A stretch of 64,000 bases of DNA. Source: Tubulanus polymorphus. Taxonomy: Eukaryota; Nemertea; Palaeonemertea; Tubulaniformes; Tubulanidae. The notes under the pieces were generated by a model. The model made no database searches and was not told where the DNA came from. It saw nothing but the letters and a program-made list of their open reading frames with translations. Positions 62,401 to 64,000 of the stretch are shown here, piece after piece. The stretch is taken from the NCBI RefSeq assembly GCF_964204645.1, contig NC_134025.1, forward strand, positions 9,367,001 to 9,431,000. The letters are read 5' to 3'. Both the position numbers and the translations under genes were made by a program. The first letter of the stretch is position 1; the number at the start of each line of letters is the position of its first letter.

Positions 62401-63828
62401 TAGTGATCCCTTCGAAAGAATGGTAAGGGACATATGCAACTGTTTAAGGAAGGGCTTGATAATTGTCATTTGTATATAAGGGAAGGGGAGTTTGATATTG
62501 CCAGTGAAAAATCCTCTCATTTCTGCGACACCAACTCTGTTGATGATAATTTTCGTGAATTTTCAGATTTACATAGCAGCGTTTAGTGTGAGTGGATATG
62601 CTGCATCTTATTATCGCGCTGGACAAAAACCTTTCAATCCACTACTCGGTGAAACGTATGAGTGTTTAAGAGAAGATAAAGGCTGGCGTTTCATAGCTGA
62701 ACAGGTGAAAGATTTATTGCATTGTTCATCTTCAAAATGATTGCGATATGAAAGGCTTTTCAATTTTCGATGTTTATTATTTCGTTGTAGGTCAGCCATC
62801 ACCCTCCTGTATCGTCTTGTTACACGGAATCGAAGAATTTCCGTTTCTGGCAAGATATGAGGATCAAGAATAAATTTTGGGGCAAATCGATGGAAATTCA
62901 GCCTCTCGGCACATGTCATCTCGTTCTGCCGAAGTGAGTAGATAATGGTTGAATTCTAAATCTAAATGCTCACTGAAATGCCGACATCAGAAAGTTGTGA
63001 AACGTTTTGTTTAATTTATATTCATCTTATAGGTATAAAGATCATTATCGATGGAACAAGATTACAACGTGCGTGCATAATATATTCAGTGGCCAAAGAT
63101 GGGTGGATTTGTATGGTGAAACAGTGATTCACAATGGAGATATTACATGCAGACTTACATTTCATAAGGTCTGTTATACACCATATACTGCGAATCATAA
63201 GAAAGCGTTAGAAACATTGAATGTAATCATCTATGCAATATTTACAGGCAAGCTATTGGTCGTCTAAACGACACGAAGTATTTGGCACTATCTCAAACGC
63301 TGAAGGTAATGTTATACATCATTTGTTTGGAAAGTGGACTGAAGGTTTATATTGTGGCTTAGCTGGAGGCCAGGCCTCATCAGCAAAATGTGTATGGAGA
63401 CCAGGTAAGTTTCATTGCCGTCGTCAAGATATCCAAGCATTATGTCACTTATCCATAAACCCTTTGTCTTATTTTAACTTCCTTAGGGTCATTACCAGAG
63501 GACCAAGAATTATACTACGGGTTTACTAGATTCGCTATTGAGCTCAATGAGCTTGACTGTGATTTAGCTAAGATTCTTCCTTCCACTGATACGAGATTCA
63601 GACCGGACCAAAGGTGCGTTCAGGCATACCGATATTTCTATTTCGATAGTGCACAAATTGTTTGCTTGTTGCCGGTGTTTGTACAATATAGTGCTTTTCC
63701 GACAGATTATTAGAGGAGGGGAGAGTACAAGATGCTGAAACGGAAAAATCTCGCGTCGAACAGTTACAAAGAGATCAACGCCATCGACGTGACGAAGAGA
63801 AGATCATCTACGAACCTCGTTGGTTCAG
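47402..63828 (+). CDS. OSBPL3: Oxysterol-binding protein-related protein, ORP3/6/7 type (3' end outside window)
   Basis: Lipid-transfer protein acting at ER-plasma membrane contacts. The symbol marks the OSBPL3/6/7 subfamily; which vertebrate paralogue is closest cannot be set. Exons: 47402-47512, 51740-51943, 53513-53566, 53973-54086, 54956-55118, 56618-56779, 57561-57646, 58050-58187, 59398-59499, 60002-60212, 60705-60841, 61024-61134, 61600-61716, 61911-62001, 62078-62253, 62348-62422, 62567-62704, 62791-62933, 63033-63168, 63248-63404, 63487-63613, 63706-63828. All join in phase and give about 958 codons. ATG 47402 follows an in-frame stop; an acceptor at about 47374 implies further 5' UTR exons. 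The PH domain runs from [19 protein letters not shown] to [11 protein letters not shown]. An exact FFAT core lies at 61651-61671. The lid is [16 protein letters not shown]. The ORD signature EQVSHHPP spans the 62704/62791 junction. The last visible exon ends with EPRWF; a few dozen C-terminal residues should follow beyond the window. Confidence 0.92.
48754..48993 (+). CDS. Alternative first coding exon of the ORP gene
   Basis: The exon has an ATG at 48754 ([10 protein letters not shown]), 80 codons without a stop, then a CAGCAG/GTAGGA donor in phase 0, the phase needed by the exon at 51740. The upstream frame is closed by a TAA before the first ATG. The encoded N-terminus is basic and serine rich ([23 protein letters not shown]). 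Together with the exon at 47402-47512 it suggests two promoters producing different N-termini. There is no transcript evidence here. Confidence 0.6.
49080..49275. repeat. Possible degraded transposon end with GGGGGGCAATTGCCCCCC hairpin
   Basis: A G-run at 49147-49157 and a perfect 18-base palindrome GGGGGGCAATTGCCCCCC at 49236-49253 lie within the ORP intron, followed by CTTGCCACCTGC...CGGCTCTGC. Similar C/G-rich hairpin ends are common in MITEs. The left end is not defined. Confidence 0.35.
49276..51739. other. ORP intron 1, mostly unremarkable
   Basis: No coding exon is recognised. Around 50870-51025 there is a relative of the CCAAATTTGG-type MITE seen at 54431-54685 (GGACCTGGTTCGGTCC, GGTCCAAATTGGAACGGGCC). 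A short TG run is at 51537-51553. Confidence 0.4.
53201..53381. mobile_element. Mariner-like MITE flanked by TA
   Basis: CAGTGGTAGACTCCGTTCAA at the left and TTGAGCGGAGTCTACTG at the right are inverted complements. TA occurs on both sides (53199-53200 and 53382-53383), as expected for Tc1/mariner targets. It is intronic in the ORP gene. A second copy is at 44038-44230. Confidence 0.7.
53651..53946. mobile_element. TTAA-type (piggyBac-like) MITE, best-preserved copy
   Basis: It has exact 16-base inverted ends TTAACCCTTTCAGTGC and GCACTGAAAGGGTTAA, with TTAA as target. The interior has a GTGCGGTGTA palindrome pair. It ends 26 bases before the ORP exon at 53973. Confidence 0.85.
54431..54685. 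mobile_element. MITE with CACACGGG...GTGATTGCGGC ends
   Basis: The left end AGCTGTTCACACGGGTGCC and right end GTGATTGCGGCTTTAG flank GGCCAAATT-rich palindromic strings and a TTAGTATCAAGTGAGTGG block. All of these recur in inverted orientation at 27409-27694. It is intronic in the ORP gene. Confidence 0.6.
55815..56145. repeat. Two imperfect direct repeats of about 150-190 bp
   Basis: Strings such as AGACTTCTTTAAATAACGGT/AGACTTCTTTGAATAACAGT, CCTTGCTCGATATACGT/CCTTGCTCGATATGCGT and ATTCATTAAATGACACC occur in both units, about 185 bases apart. It is intronic in the ORP gene. Confidence 0.7.
57042..57466. mobile_element. MITE with CAGGG...ACGGGTT inverted ends
   Basis: The left end CAGGGTTCTTACGGGTT and the complement of the right end, CAGGGCTGTTACGGGTT, match at 15 of 17 positions. 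AAATAA adjoins both ends (57036-57041 and 57467-57472). It is intronic in the ORP gene, with no coding content. Confidence 0.65.
59398..59499 (+). CDS. Short basic exon of the ORP gene, probable cassette
   Basis: This is an open 102-base segment with a TTTTAG acceptor and a GTGTCA/GTAAGT donor, phase 0 on both sides, matching its neighbours at 58187 and 60002. It encodes 34 residues rich in Lys, Arg and Ser ([15 protein letters not shown]...). Skipping it keeps the frame, so it may be alternatively spliced. I infer an exon from splice sites and phase only. Confidence 0.6.
61651..61671 (+). other. FFAT motif (EFFDAPE) in the ORP gene
   Basis: The sequence encodes [12 protein letters not shown], an exact match to the EFFDAxE consensus. 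That motif binds the ER proteins VAPA/VAPB and anchors ORPs to the ER. Flanking Ser residues and a downstream acidic exon (61911-62001, EEASEEEED) fit known phospho-/acidic-tract contexts. Confidence 0.85.
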
Positions 63829-64000
63829 GTAATTCGATATATATTGAAGAATTCCCATGATTAGAATTTATCATTTTCAAATTACCAGTACCCTTGAGTC
63901 TTAACTGGAGAATGAATTCTGAATTTATTTGAATTACTTCTCAGGTTTATTTTGTTTGACATTCTGCGTGTCTTGTATCTCGGAACTCATTATTCTATAG

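Overview
The window is nuclear DNA of an animal. It has spliced genes with GT-AG introns, an AT-rich background, many short intronic and intergenic transposon relics, and animal-specific protein families. A spiralian (lophotrochozoan) or other marine invertebrate fits the gene structures and repeat types best, but that is inference; nothing here fixes the species. There are no prokaryotic features.

Layout, left to right. (1) A short intron-free reading frame of 267 codons on the + strand (194-997), not recognised. (2) A complete papilin gene on the - strand (13523 down to 1962), 38 coding exons and about 2,645 residues: signal peptide, thrombospondin-1 and ADAMTS-like cysteine-rich/spacer modules, more thrombospondin repeats, 14 papilin-type GCC repeats with a glycosylation-rich exon, 11 Kunitz domains, an antistasin-like module, a WAP domain, three Ig domains and a C-terminal PLAC domain. 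(3) A complete RALGAPB gene on the - strand (33301 down to 16512), 28 coding exons and about 1,743 residues, with a 206-codon proline-rich exon in the linker before the Rap-GAP region. (4) A gene-poor, transposon-rich stretch of about 7 kb (33.3-40.6 kb). It holds a 505-bp palindrome just upstream of the RALGAPB start, nested MITEs, and a 4-kb element with inverted ends that carries 15 copies of a 190-bp satellite. (5) A complete tandem-DED initiator caspase (caspase-8/10 type) on the + strand (40626-43340, six coding exons, 538 residues). (6) A second repeat-rich stretch (43.4-47.3 kb) with a LINE 3' fragment, short palindromes with perfect 8-bp target duplications, and two tRNA-derived SINE-like units. 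(7) The 5' and central part of an oxysterol-binding-protein-related gene of the ORP3/6/7 type on the + strand (47402 to beyond 63828), with two alternative first coding exons, a PH domain, an FFAT motif and an ORD carrying EQVSHHPP. The last few dozen residues lie outside the window.

How the genes relate. They are unrelated single-copy housekeeping, signalling and matrix genes, not an operon or cluster: extracellular matrix (papilin), Ral GTPase control (RALGAPB), cell death (caspase) and lipid transfer at membrane contacts (ORP). The reconstructed coding sums are multiples of three for papilin (7,938 nt), RALGAPB (5,232 nt) and the caspase (1,617 nt), and the ORP exons join in phase. This is good internal support for the exon maps.

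The most unusual content is the repeat landscape. The same few MITE families recur in introns of different genes, several are nested inside one another with readable target duplications, and one composite element carries its own satellite array.
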